Assembly (NCBI GenBank): GCA_016715465.1
Contig: JADKAA010000029.1
Coordinates: forward strand, 2,852,001-2,916,000
Length of the DNA: 64,000 nucleotides
From: Saprospiraceae bacterium
GTDB taxonomy: Bacteria > Bacteroidota > Bacteroidia > Chitinophagales > Saprospiraceae
Reading direction: 5' to 3'
Position numbers and translations under genes: made by a program. Of the stretch, positions 27,512-36,244 are shown piece by piece; positions within the stretch are counted from its first letter, which is position 1; each line of letters begins with the position of its first letter. A model generated the notes under the pieces. It was not told the origin of the DNA. It searched no databases and worked only from the letters and a program-made list of their open reading frames with translations.

Positions 27512-27519
27512 CAAAAATA
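27512..27519 (-). promoter_or_regulatory. -7 box (TATTTTTG) of the mutL operon
   Basis: Exact TAnnTTTG match on the minus strand, 19 bases before the ATG at 27492. Confidence 0.5.
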
Positions 27520-27613
27520 CGATAATTGTATCAATGGCGCACCCTTCCGGCCCCCATATTAGCGCTTACTTTTTCGGGGAAAGTTATTTTTTTCCTTTTG
27601 GCTTATAAATGGC

Positions 27614-28606
27614 TCAGTTGACTTTGGCCAGTTCTCCTTTCAGGTGGTCAATTACATTCACTTCCAGGGCATCTACACCGCGAAGATCAGCCAGATACCA
27701 GCTTATCCAGTCTCCCAGATGTACAAAATAGATGCTTTTTTCAACCAGACTCTGGCCTTTGGAGTAAATCTCAATGATGGTGTCACAATATTTTGAAATC
27801 ACCTCTTTATTGATATCCATCCTCACCGCATTGCGCTTGAAGTCATCTTTGTTTCTAAAGTAGATGACCGCAAGATTTTCGTAGATGTCACGCCAGCCTA
27901 CCAATTCATTGTGGTTCATTTCGGGAATTACATGGTGCCAGGCCAGAAACTTAGCATTTTCATTGACCTGCTGTCTGAACCTCATGGCCACAGACTCCAT
28001 ACGGTCGGTGGTGTAGATGACCGGTATTTTTCCTTTGATCAGTGCCGCGATTTTCAGGGCTTTGTTTTTAATCTCATCCTGATCGTATTTAATCAGGTCA
28101 ATGGCACCTTTAAGTTGGTCGATGGTCGCCCTTGAAATAATGTCCAGTTTGTACAGTACATACAGTTGCTGCACCAGTGAGTACCCCAGACAAGCCCTTG
28201 GCGAGGGCCAGTCGCCCGGCATTTGTATAAAATCGTAACCCTTTTCCTTTGCCCTTGCAATAAGCTTGCCACCGCCGGAAATACAAACGATTTTTGCGCC
28301 GGTATTTTCTATCTTGGACAAAGCCGTCAGCGTTTCTTCGGTGTTACCGGAATACGATGAAGCAATGTAAAGGGTATTTTTATCGATGAAAGCAGGGTTG
28401 TCGTATCCTTTGCCGATGAGATAAGGTATGCGGCATTCATCCACAATAAACTCTTCCACAAAATTGGCTCCGATACCAGATCCGCCCATACCGGCAACAT
28501 AAACTTTATTTATGCTTTCCGTATGCGGTGTCAGATTGGCAGCTTCTCCTATTTCGAGTGCCTCTGCCAGTTGCGCAGGAAACTTCTCTATCAATTGATC
28601 CATCAT
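27614..28606 (-). CDS. Bifunctional phosphoglucose/phosphomannose isomerase, SIS domain
   Basis: A two-SIS-domain isomerase converting glucose-6-phosphate or mannose-6-phosphate to fructose-6-phosphate. The first SIS domain has KVYVAGMGGSGIGANF and ASSYSGNTEETL. EMNHNELVGW in the second domain supplies the catalytic region of this family. I start at the ATG at 28606 (330 aa) because the upstream in-frame ATG at 28636 lies within the -7 box. Monocistronic. Role in sugar-nucleotide or central carbon metabolism. Confidence 0.9.
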   Translation of the reverse strand: MMDQLIEKFPAQLAEALEIGEAANLTPHTESINKVYVAGMGGSGIGANFVEEFIVDECRIPYLIGKGYDNPAFIDKNTLYIASSYSGNTEETLTALSKIENTGAKIVCISGGGKLIARAKEKGYDFIQMPGDWPSPRACLGYSLVQQLYVLYKLDIISRATIDQLKGAIDLIKYDQDEIKNKALKIAALIKGKIPVIYTTDRMESVAMRFRQQVNENAKFLAWHHVIPEMNHNELVGWRDIYENLAVIYFRNKDDFKRNAVRMDINKEVISKYCDTIIEIYSKGQSLVEKSIYFVHLGDWISWYLADLRGVDALEVNVIDHLKGELAKVN

Positions 28607-28633
28607 GGTATTGTGTTTTGTAATTTCAAAATG

Positions 28634-28641
28634 CAAAAATA
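28634..28641 (-). promoter_or_regulatory. -7 box (TATTTTTG) for the sugar isomerase
   Basis: Exact TAnnTTTG on the minus strand, 27 bases before the ATG at 28606. TTTG lies 23 bases further upstream (28668-28665), a slightly long spacer. Confidence 0.5.
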
Positions 28642-28868
28642 CTCAATCATTTTGACAAGTTATCCAAATATTATTTGGAATAATCGGGAAAATTATCAAA
28701 TTTCAGGTTATTTATGTGGAATATTGTCTCTTTTCTTAGATGATATTCTAATTACAGGTTAATTCAGGACTTTGCCGGATTTCTGTGGTAAAACAAGAGT
28801 TGGGAGACGCGCATTTATTTACAAATGGGGCTTTAGATCAATAGGGCAGTAATCTTTACCTTTGTCTC

Positions 28869-29840
28869 ATGATTGGCACCGACATACACAGGGCAGTCCA
28901 ACTTCTCCGCGACGGGAAGTTGGTGGGCATACCTACAGAGACCGTTTACGGCCTGGCAGGCAATGCGCTCGATGAATGGGCGGTAACCCAAATTTTTGAA
29001 GTGAAAGGCAGGCCGGCTTTCAATCCCCTGATTCTCCATGTAGCACATACCGAACAGTTGGCGAACTATGCCAAAGTCATACCGGAGCCACTTTGGAAAC
29101 TTGTGAAATCATTCATGCCGGGACCATTGACCATTTTGGTGGAAAAAAAAGACATCGTTCCGGACATCGTTACGGCAGGAAGCCATCGGGTGGCCATCAG
29201 GGTACCGGCACATCCGGTAAGCCGTATGTTGCTGAACCACCTGGATTTTCCCCTTGCGGCGCCGAGTGCAAATCCTTTTGGATACATCAGCCCCACTTCA
29301 GCAAGGCATGTAGAAAATCAGCTGGGGGACAAGATTCCCTACATCCTGGATGGTGGTGAGTGCACCATAGGCCTGGAGAGTAGCATTGTGGGTATGGAAG
29401 GGGACAAGCTGATTGTTTACCGGAAAGGGGGTCTGGCCGTTGAAGATATTGAAGCCGTAGCCGGCCCGGTTGAGGTTAAGGTTCATTCGTCTTCCAACCC
29501 GGAAGCTCCCGGCATGCTGTCTGCGCATTACGCGCCCGGCAAACCATTGCTCTTGGGAAATATACCCGCATTGATCCAAACGCACAAGGAAAAACACTTT
29601 GCGGTCATTTCGTTTAAAACACATTATGTGACAGGTAAGGAGGTTCCGCAATTTGCGCTTTCTCCGTCCGCTGACCTCCATGAAGCTGCCAGAAATCTAT
29701 TCCGGGTCATGCGCGAGATTGATGAGCTTCCCGTTGACATTATCCTGGCAGAATATTTGCCCGAAGAAGGACTGGGAAGGGCCATTAATGACCGGTTGAC
29801 ACGGGCGTCAACTCCGATGCAACAGGACACATTAGTATAA
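28869..29840 (+). CDS. L-threonylcarbamoyladenylate synthase, Sua5 type
   Basis: Makes threonylcarbamoyl-AMP for the t6A37 modification of ANN-decoding tRNAs. The YrdC domain (residues 1-200) has PTETVYGLAGNA, KGRPAFNPLILHV and SANPFGYISPTSA. The C-terminal Sua5 domain (to 323) begins after PGMLSAHYAPGKP, the expected linker. A -7 box TACCTTTG ends only four bases before the ATG, so the mRNA may be leaderless or nearly so. Monocistronic. Confidence 0.94.
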   Translation: MIGTDIHRAVQLLRDGKLVGIPTETVYGLAGNALDEWAVTQIFEVKGRPAFNPLILHVAHTEQLANYAKVIPEPLWKLVKSFMPGPLTILVEKKDIVPDIVTAGSHRVAIRVPAHPVSRMLLNHLDFPLAAPSANPFGYISPTSARHVENQLGDKIPYILDGGECTIGLESSIVGMEGDKLIVYRKGGLAVEDIEAVAGPVEVKVHSSSNPEAPGMLSAHYAPGKPLLLGNIPALIQTHKEKHFAVISFKTHYVTGKEVPQFALSPSADLHEAARNLFRVMREIDELPVDIILAEYLPEEGLGRAINDRLTRASTPMQQDTLV

Positions 29841-29913
29841 TTTATAATGTATAATGAATTTTTTTTGTTAATGTTTTCTTATAGGCAAAATATATTAGCC
29901 CAAACCTGTTAAC

Positions 29914-29946
29914 TTTGTCCACAATTCTCGTTTATACTTATATTTG
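29914..29946 (+). promoter_or_regulatory. Promoter TTTG-N21-TATATTTG of the thioredoxin-fold gene
   Basis: TTTG at 29914-29917, 21-base spacer, TATATTTG at 29939-29946, ATG at 29968. It is the best single example of the Bacteroidota consensus in this window. Confidence 0.75.
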
Positions 29947-29967
29947 CAACTTAAAATCAAATAACAA

Positions 29968-30498
29968 ATGTTTAAAAAGCTTAGCAGACTTAGTTTTATC
30001 GCGGTATTTTTTGCGATGGTGACAATTCAGCTCACCGGTCAAAATGCAGCGCCGACTGCCAAGACTACAGAGGTTTACCAACCTGAAAATGCAGGCTGGT
30101 TGACCAATCTCGATGAAGCATATGCCCTTTCGAAAAAAACCGGCAAACCCATTATGGCCAATTTTACCGGCAGTGACTGGTGCGGTTGGTGTAAGAAACT
30201 TACAGCCAGCGTATTTTCTCACCAGGAGTTTAAAGACTGGGCTGATAAAAACGTAGTCTTACTGGAATTGGATTTTCCCAGGAGAAAAGTAATCCCTGAT
30301 CATATTAAGCAGCAAAATGCCAGTCTTCAGCAGGCATTTCAGGTGGGCGGTTATCCTACCGTGTGGGTATTTGACCTTGATAAAAATGAAGGAGCCAGTA
30401 ACTATAGCGTGAGTGCACTTGGTAAAACCGGATATACTGCAACGGTAGCTGACTTCACCCAGGGCGTAGAGCAAATGCTTGCAGCGAGAAGCAAATAA
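29968..30498 (+). CDS. Secreted thioredoxin-fold protein
   Basis: A 176-residue periplasmic thiol-disulfide protein with signal peptide (IAVFFAMVTIQLTGQ) and active site WCGWCKK. The cis-Pro loop is GGYPTVWVFD. It resembles the thioredoxin_7/DsbD-gamma type. It probably reduces or isomerises disulfides in the periplasm. It has its own full promoter and a strong terminator, so it is transcribed alone. Confidence 0.9.
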   Translation: MFKKLSRLSFIAVFFAMVTIQLTGQNAAPTAKTTEVYQPENAGWLTNLDEAYALSKKTGKPIMANFTGSDWCGWCKKLTASVFSHQEFKDWADKNVVLLELDFPRRKVIPDHIKQQNASLQQAFQVGGYPTVWVFDLDKNEGASNYSVSALGKTGYTATVADFTQGVEQMLAARSK

Positions 30499-30523
30499 AC
30501 CATCAGGTTTTCAACCATAAATG

Positions 30524-30553
30524 AAAGCAAGGTTACGGCCTTGCTTTTTTTTT
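30524..30553 (+). terminator. Terminator after the thioredoxin-fold gene
   Basis: AAAGCAAGG-TTACGG-CCTTGCTTT forms a perfect 9-bp stem that runs into nine T residues. Confidence 0.9.
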
Positions 30554-30571
30554 GCCTTAAAATATTTTATC

Positions 30572-31561
30572 ATGCTTCCTGATCATTCAGCCCTCAGCGA
30601 ATTTACCCTATGCAATGCGGAAGGGATGAAAGTAACCGTGCTTAATTACGGGGCGACGGTTACCCGCATCGAACTTCCTTTTGAGGGGGGCAGTGACATT
30701 TTACTTGGTTTTGAAACCCCGGAAGGCTACCTCCAGGAAAAGAATCCTTACTTTAATTGTATCATTGGAAGATTTGCCAACCGCATTAAAGATGCACGTT
30801 TTGACCTGGATGGCCATACCATTTCCATTGACCCCGGCAACGATGGTAACGCCTTGCACGGAGGTGCTACGGGTTTTGACAAAGTGATATGGGAAGTATT
30901 GAGACATTCTTCCACAAGTCTGTTGCTTCAACACAAAAGTCCGGACGGAACAGGTGGATTTCCGGGAAATCTGGTAGTTCAGTTGAATATACAGGTGACC
31001 GACAAGAATGAACTGTGTTTTGATTTTACCTCCACGATTGATCAGAAATGCCCGGTTAACCTTACGTTCCACGGATATTTTAATCTGAGTGGAGGAAATG
31101 AAACTGACGTAAGAAATCATAACCTCACCTTGCGCGCCAATCATTTTTTGAAAACCGGCGAAAATCTCATACCCAGTGGTGAGATCTTACCCGTTTTTAA
31201 TACCCCTTTTGATTTTACAACACCCACCGGGTTACGCAGCATCATAGAGGATAGTGGCGGACTTGACCATAGTTTCTTGTTATCCGGAAATACAGAGGAG
31301 CCGGCTGCTGTGCTGAGTCTGCAAGCCAATGGTCGAAGGATGGAGGTTTTTACATCGATGCCTTGTTTGCAGGTGTACACCGCCAACAATTTGGATGGTA
31401 CACTTCAGCATACAAAAAATGATATTAATTACGGTCCTTATGCCGGCATTTGTCTGGAAGCCCAGTATTATCCCGACAGTCCCAACCATGCCCATTTTCC
31501 TTCCAGTATGGTAATTCCGGGAGAGGTTCGTCATGATTATATCCGTTACCGATTTTTTTAA
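30572..31561 (+). CDS. galM: Aldose 1-epimerase (mutarotase)
   Basis: Interconverts alpha and beta aldose anomers. Family signs are LNYGATVTRIEL, CIIGRFANRIKDARF, ALHGGATGFDK, LTFHGYFNLSG (catalytic His) and CLEAQYYPDSPNH (catalytic Glu). The ATG at 30572 gives 329 aa; the open frame extends upstream into the terminator of the preceding gene and is not used. No secretion signal is visible from this start, so it is cytoplasmic. Convergent with the next gene, with 35 bases between. Confidence 0.93.
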   Translation: MLPDHSALSEFTLCNAEGMKVTVLNYGATVTRIELPFEGGSDILLGFETPEGYLQEKNPYFNCIIGRFANRIKDARFDLDGHTISIDPGNDGNALHGGATGFDKVIWEVLRHSSTSLLLQHKSPDGTGGFPGNLVVQLNIQVTDKNELCFDFTSTIDQKCPVNLTFHGYFNLSGGNETDVRNHNLTLRANHFLKTGENLIPSGEILPVFNTPFDFTTPTGLRSIIEDSGGLDHSFLLSGNTEEPAAVLSLQANGRRMEVFTSMPCLQVYTANNLDGTLQHTKNDINYGPYAGICLEAQYYPDSPNHAHFPSSMVIPGEVRHDYIRYRFF

Positions 31562-31596
31562 GTAAGTATTAGCGTAGGAGGTAAGTAGGCCTTAAC

Positions 31597-32775
31597 TCAC
31601 TCCTCTTTTTTGGTTTTGAGGTAATTGACCAGTCCCTCAAATTGCATCACTTCCTGACTATTATTTTTTCTGGCTTTTTCCAGGGCTTCTTCGGCAATAT
31701 TAAATGCTTTTTCGGCATCTCCCGCCTCCAGTAATGTTTTGCAATAAAATGCAAGGTTGTCATAGGTATCGCTGCCTTTATAGACCTCTGAAGCATAACC
31801 CACTGCTTTCTTAATCACTTTGGGATCATCTTTGTAATTTTTACAAATATCCTCAGCTACGAAACGCAAGGTTTTGCCATCATTTTTACCCGCTTTTTTG
31901 GCCAGGTTTTCAGCAGCTTTCAGGTAGGCTTCTTTTTGATGGAAGGTCTGGTAATAACCCATTTCCGAGGCGTACCGGAATTTATCCGCATCGGCGGTCA
32001 GACCTTTGTCAGACTTTTGCAGGGCTTCCTGAAAAAGTTCAGGGCTGTCATATTCTATTGATTTTCCAATGGTAGCCTTGCAGGCAGCCTTTATTTTTTC
32101 ATTAAAGACCTCTTCCCCAACCAGCTTTGCAATTTTTGATTTGTTGGCCAGCACGGTTTCAAAAAGTTTGGAGTCAGCTTCGGTAGCCGCTTCAAAAACA
32201 AAGAGCATATTTTGTTCTTCGGTGATCTCAGGTTTGCTTAAAAGGTAATCGTTGGCAATTTTTAAAGATGGTTTACCGGCATGATTGAGTGATTTGATGT
32301 ATTTCACCATAAAATCATAATCGCGGTTACCTTCTTCATATAGTTTTGCCAGATCTTCACTGTTGTCATTTTTTTGGAGGGCTTCCTTTCCATGGGCGAT
32401 TAAACCTTCCGGTTTTTGGCCACCCACAACTTTTTTAATCACCTTGCCCTTTTCATCGATAAAAAATAACGTAGGGTAAGCACTTACCGCATACTTGTCG
32501 CCAAAGGTACGTCCATCGGGCGTTTCCATATCCAGCTTAAGATTGATGAAATTATCGTTAAAAAACTTACCCACATCGTCGCGGGTGAAGACGTTTTTTG
32601 CCATAGCCTTGCAAGGTCCACACCATTGCGCAAAAGCATCCACAAAAAGTACCTTTTCTTCAGTTTTGGCTTTTTCAAGCGCTTCTGCCCAGGTGCCCTG
32701 GAAAAAATTGATGCCCTGAGCCTCTGCACGAGCGATTAAAAAAAAGAAACCCAGGAAAAGAACATATTTATTCAT
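31597..32775 (-). CDS. Secreted thioredoxin-domain protein with helical C-terminal extension
   Basis: N-terminal signal peptide (YVLFLGFFFLIARAEAQ), then a thioredoxin domain with active site WCGPCK and cis-Pro in SAYPTLFF, then about 250 residues of alpha-helical, TPR-like sequence (AEKAFNIAEEALEKARKN). I use the ATG at 32775 (392 aa), because the upstream ATG precedes a non-signal stretch. Likely periplasmic thiol reductase or disulfide handling; the helical part may bind a client. Monocistronic by context. Confidence 0.85.
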   Translation of the reverse strand: MNKYVLFLGFFFLIARAEAQGINFFQGTWAEALEKAKTEEKVLFVDAFAQWCGPCKAMAKNVFTRDDVGKFFNDNFINLKLDMETPDGRTFGDKYAVSAYPTLFFIDEKGKVIKKVVGGQKPEGLIAHGKEALQKNDNSEDLAKLYEEGNRDYDFMVKYIKSLNHAGKPSLKIANDYLLSKPEITEEQNMLFVFEAATEADSKLFETVLANKSKIAKLVGEEVFNEKIKAACKATIGKSIEYDSPELFQEALQKSDKGLTADADKFRYASEMGYYQTFHQKEAYLKAAENLAKKAGKNDGKTLRFVAEDICKNYKDDPKVIKKAVGYASEVYKGSDTYDNLAFYCKTLLEAGDAEKAFNIAEEALEKARKNNSQEVMQFEGLVNYLKTKKEE

Positions 32776-32928
32776 TGGAGGATACATTTCAATTATGGGC
32801 AAATGTCGCGAATTTGGAGTAGAAATTCAAGGTTAGTAAACGCTTGACGCCTGATTTAACAGAATTTTACATGAAATAGATGCGTATTGGGATACCGATT
32901 TATGAAAGGCAGAGAAGGTATAATGAAG

Positions 32929-34470
32929 TTAGCTGGTATGAACACCCGACTCCATACGCCACTGATTTAACCCACCACAGAGCCAGAATGCCTTATAGCC
33001 CAGGCTCCTCAGCAAGTCAGCGCCTGCTTCAGAACGCCCTCCTCCTTTGTTACAGACCGTTACGAGGATGGAATTGCGATTCAGTTTGGACAACTGGTCT
33101 TTTAGGGTTGGCAGTCCAAGGTATATGGCTTCGGGTATATGGTCCTTGTCGTATTCTTCCCGGGACCTCACATCCAGGATTTGAATATTTTCGTGATGCT
33201 GCAGCGCTGCTTTTACTTCTTCGATCCCGATGCACTTTGTCACCGTTTTGATCTTTTCCGGCATTCTGAATTTTATGACCAGTGATGAAGCAATGGTCAT
33301 GGCTCCGATCAGCAGGATGGCGTATTCTACACCAAACAGGTCGGCAGTAATGCCTGAAATGATGGCACCAAAAGCATAACCCAGATCCCGCCAAAGACGA
33401 AAAGTGCCGATGCTTTCCGCTCGTTGTTTTGGATTGGTGGCCTCTGCGATGGCAGATAAAAAAGTGGGATATACAAGTGCGGTGCCAAAACCCAACAATG
33501 CGGAAATCAATGCCAGCAGCAGAAACGAAGATGCAAATGCTATGCAAAGGATGGCTATACCCTGCAACAGCATGCCCCAAAACAACATGGCTTTCTTGGA
33601 ATATACATCCGACATTTTACCGGTAAACAGTTGGCTGACACCCCATACCGTGGGATAGATCGCCGTAATGATGCCTATGTTTTCTGTGTCGAATTTCAGA
33701 GACAACAATACAATGGGCAACAGTCCCCATATCATGCCGTCGTTGAGGTTGTTGATGATGCCGGCCTGGGTAATGGAACTGAGGGTTTTATTTTTAAAGC
33801 TGGTCTCCATAAATACATTGCCCAATGGAATGGATTGACTGGTGGCATGTTCCTTATGGATAAACACCCGGGTGTCTTTTACGAAAAACAGCGTAAGTAA
33901 AAAACCTATAACTGAAATAAGTATTCCCAGGTAAAATGGATAGGGCGTTATGCCATACTGATGGGCAATATACCCTGATAAAAAGGCAACGATGCCCACG
34001 GCAAAGTAGCCCGCAAATTCGTTCAAACCCATGGCCAGTCCGCGGTCTTTTTCTCCTACAAGGTCGATTTTCATCACCACTGTGCTGCTCCACGTCAGGC
34101 CCTGGCTAATGCCCAGAAGAACGTTTGCAAATACAACCCAGTTCCAGGAAGCCGCATAGATGAGGAGAAAGGGTACGGGTATGGCCAGAAACCACCCGAC
34201 CAGCAGCAGATTTTTCCTGCCGAATTTATTGGCCAGGCGCCCGGCAAAATAGTTGGTGATGGCTTTGGTGAATCCAAAAGCGGTAATAAACGAAAGTATG
34301 GCCGTTTTTGAAGCAATGCCAAATTCCTCTTGGGCAAATTCCGGAAAAATGGTACGCTCCATACCGATCATGCCACCTACAAAGGCATTCACAATCACCA
34401 GCAGGGCAAATTGTGGCCAATTCTCTTTTAGGCCAAGCCTGATATTTTCTGTTTTCATTGAATTTGCCAT
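32929..34470 (-). CDS. MFS transporter fused to a C-terminal rhodanese domain
   Basis: A 513-residue protein. Residues 20-405 form a 12-TM major facilitator transporter (GRLANKFGRKNLLLVG is the loop 2-3 motif; GKMSDVYSKKAMLFWG its second-half counterpart). Residues about 415-513 form a rhodanese domain with ILDVRSREEYDKDHIPEA and the active loop CNKGGGRSEA (Cys near 473). The catalytic Cys is present, so sulfur transfer is possible. The substrate is unknown; a sulfur compound or oxyanion is an inference from the fusion. The ATG at 34470 is preferred to the TTG at 34473. No partner gene adjoins. Confidence 0.88.
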   Translation of the reverse strand: MANSMKTENIRLGLKENWPQFALLVIVNAFVGGMIGMERTIFPEFAQEEFGIASKTAILSFITAFGFTKAITNYFAGRLANKFGRKNLLLVGWFLAIPVPFLLIYAASWNWVVFANVLLGISQGLTWSSTVVMKIDLVGEKDRGLAMGLNEFAGYFAVGIVAFLSGYIAHQYGITPYPFYLGILISVIGFLLTLFFVKDTRVFIHKEHATSQSIPLGNVFMETSFKNKTLSSITQAGIINNLNDGMIWGLLPIVLLSLKFDTENIGIITAIYPTVWGVSQLFTGKMSDVYSKKAMLFWGMLLQGIAILCIAFASSFLLLALISALLGFGTALVYPTFLSAIAEATNPKQRAESIGTFRLWRDLGYAFGAIISGITADLFGVEYAILLIGAMTIASSLVIKFRMPEKIKTVTKCIGIEEVKAALQHHENIQILDVRSREEYDKDHIPEAIYLGLPTLKDQLSKLNRNSILVTVCNKGGGRSEAGADLLRSLGYKAFWLCGGLNQWRMESGVHTS

Positions 34471-34630
34471 CAAATGAACAAAGCTACGTCGAATGACACA
34501 TAATTTGTGTGCTTTTGGTTACATTAGGCATCCTGAAGATCTGATTTTCTTAAAGAAAGAGGGCCATCACTCTACGAAGTGTTGGTTCATGGCAATGACT
34601 TTACAAAATGCTTTGGTGGCAGGAAGAAAA

Positions 34631-35248
34631 TTATCTCTTCAACAACTTAAAGCCAATATCCCTTCCCTGACCCTGAAACATGGCCAGGTTGATCCAGAAA
34701 AAGGCAAACTGTTCCATCAGTTCAAATTTGTCGTTTCCACCTATGGGATAACATTTTGCAAAGCCTGCATCTTTGGCCAGTTGAATGGCCACAGCTTTTC
34801 CAGTTTCACTGTTGCCTGCCACAAAGAGATCCAGCGCGGTATCGCCGTAATTGGGATTTTCCATGTTGTTGAAGCCTGTGGTATTGAAACACTTTACCAC
34901 ATCGCGGCTTTGGGTGTGTGCGAGGATGGCATCGGTGGTATTGGTGAATCCTGCCGGACCTCTGCCCATGACGACGTTCATGGCATCGATGATGACCTTG
35001 CCTGTGGTATCGCCAAGGGAATTTGTCACTTCGATGGCTGCCGGTGCCGGGGTAGCCAGTAAAATCACTTCAGCCATTCCAACGGCCTGTTTGATGGGCA
35101 TAACTGTAGTATTGTTATTTTTAAGCAGTTCTTTTCCTTTAAAGTTTTCTACATCGGAAACTCCAAGGTAGATGTGATGTCCTTTTTGTGCCCACTTTGT
35201 GGCCAGGGCTCCTCCAACATTACCGGTACCAATGATGGCTATTTTCAT
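34631..35248 (-). CDS. F420-dependent NADP oxidoreductase-like (NADPH:F420 reductase family) protein
   Basis: A 205-residue Rossmann-fold protein. It has the dinucleotide motif IAIIGTGNVGGALATKW, VILLATPAPAAIEV and KVIIDAMNVVMGRGPAG. Members of this family are common in bacteria without F420 and act on unknown substrates with NADP(H). The 157-base upstream gap holds nothing I can identify. The next gene upstream on the same strand is an SDR protein 83 bases away. Confidence 0.85.
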   Translation of the reverse strand: MKIAIIGTGNVGGALATKWAQKGHHIYLGVSDVENFKGKELLKNNNTTVMPIKQAVGMAEVILLATPAPAAIEVTNSLGDTTGKVIIDAMNVVMGRGPAGFTNTTDAILAHTQSRDVVKCFNTTGFNNMENPNYGDTALDLFVAGNSETGKAVAIQLAKDAGFAKCYPIGGNDKFELMEQFAFFWINLAMFQGQGRDIGFKLLKR

Positions 35249-35331
35249 GATTAATTTTTTAAGTTGAAATTAGAATGTATGTTTTTTGATTTGATAAAAA
35301 ATACCAGGGGAGTGCATCGTCATTGACTGCC

Positions 35332-35985
35332 TTAGTAGATGATTTCATTTTCAAATTCACCCGGTTTCTGGTTGTACAGCTTCCAGTAAATATCTGCGAT
35401 GGTTTCGGCGTTGTATTTGGGATCGGCAGGTGTTACATAGCCGCATACGGTGAGTTGTGCGACGTGGATGTGTGTGTCCTTTACCCTTTTTTGAACCGCC
35501 TGAACCAGGTTTCTCATGGCTGCCTTCCCCATACTGGCTGAGGTCCATTGCGGGTCACCCTGCAGGGCAAGCCCCCCTCCGGTGGCAAATAATTTGCCGG
35601 TATTTTGTTCGAGACAATAAGGGAGTGCCCACTGCATCATGTGCATGTAGCCCCCGGCACATATGTCCATAGCTGCCTGCATCGACTTCCAGTCCTGGTG
35701 TAAAATATCTTTTACAGAAACCGTTGATGCGTTGAAGAGCATCATTTCCGGCCGGCCATACTTTTCAAGCAGCGCATCCAGGGCAGCATCGAGTTCTTCC
35801 TTGTTGCCTGCATCGGCGGCGATGAAAGTAGCTGAAACTCCTGCTGCCATTAGGGCCTCTGTTTCTTCCTTTAATTTTTCTTCAGATCTTGAAATCAGGG
35901 CAATGGTATAACCCTCGGATCCAAATTTTTTTGCTACCGCGCGACTGATGCCGGGTCCTGACCCGATGATGATGATTAAGCTCAT
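35332..35985 (-). CDS. Atypical short-chain dehydrogenase/reductase
   Basis: A 217-residue SDR fold with a glycine-rich nucleotide motif IGSGPGISRAVA. The usual NNAG is FNAS, the Ser of the active site is replaced by TGGG, and the YxxxK motif reads ASMGK (K154, with Ala at 150). So the catalytic Ser and Tyr appear to be missing while the Lys stays. The protein may be a non-classical enzyme or a binding protein. It is probably co-transcribed with the F420-like gene downstream. Confidence 0.83.
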   Translation of the reverse strand: MSLIIIIGSGPGISRAVAKKFGSEGYTIALISRSEEKLKEETEALMAAGVSATFIAADAGNKEELDAALDALLEKYGRPEMMLFNASTVSVKDILHQDWKSMQAAMDICAGGYMHMMQWALPYCLEQNTGKLFATGGGLALQGDPQWTSASMGKAAMRNLVQAVQKRVKDTHIHVAQLTVCGYVTPADPKYNAETIADIYWKLYNQKPGEFENEIIY

Positions 35986-36163
35986 GTACTGTGATTTATT
36001 TCTTTGACCAATAGGGGTGATTATTGGATATTACCAACATTTAAACATTAAGTGTGGGTTTAGGTTTTTGTTTTACCCAAGGCAAAAATGATTTTATCAG
36101 AAAGTATGAATATGAGTCTTGCCGGCAAAAATTTAAATCGTTCTATAGACTTGGTTTTATGGG

Positions 36164-36200
36164 TATAAAAATAAAAAAGGCCATGCATTGCACGGCCTTT
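36164..36200 (-). terminator. Terminator after the NlpE/META lipoprotein gene
   Basis: On the minus strand AAAGGCC and GGCCTTT pair around GTGCAATGCAT, followed by a T-rich tract (TTTTATTTTTAT). It lies about 45 bases after the stop at 36245. Confidence 0.8.
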
Positions 36201-36244
36201 ATGTAATTGGTTTATTGTGTCTCATTTTTTGATTTGCCCCGGAA

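Noticed and set aside
34493..35062. Plus-strand frame spanning the gap before the F420-like gene
   Set aside because: Most of it is antisense to that gene; the non-overlapping part has no domain, signal or promoter.
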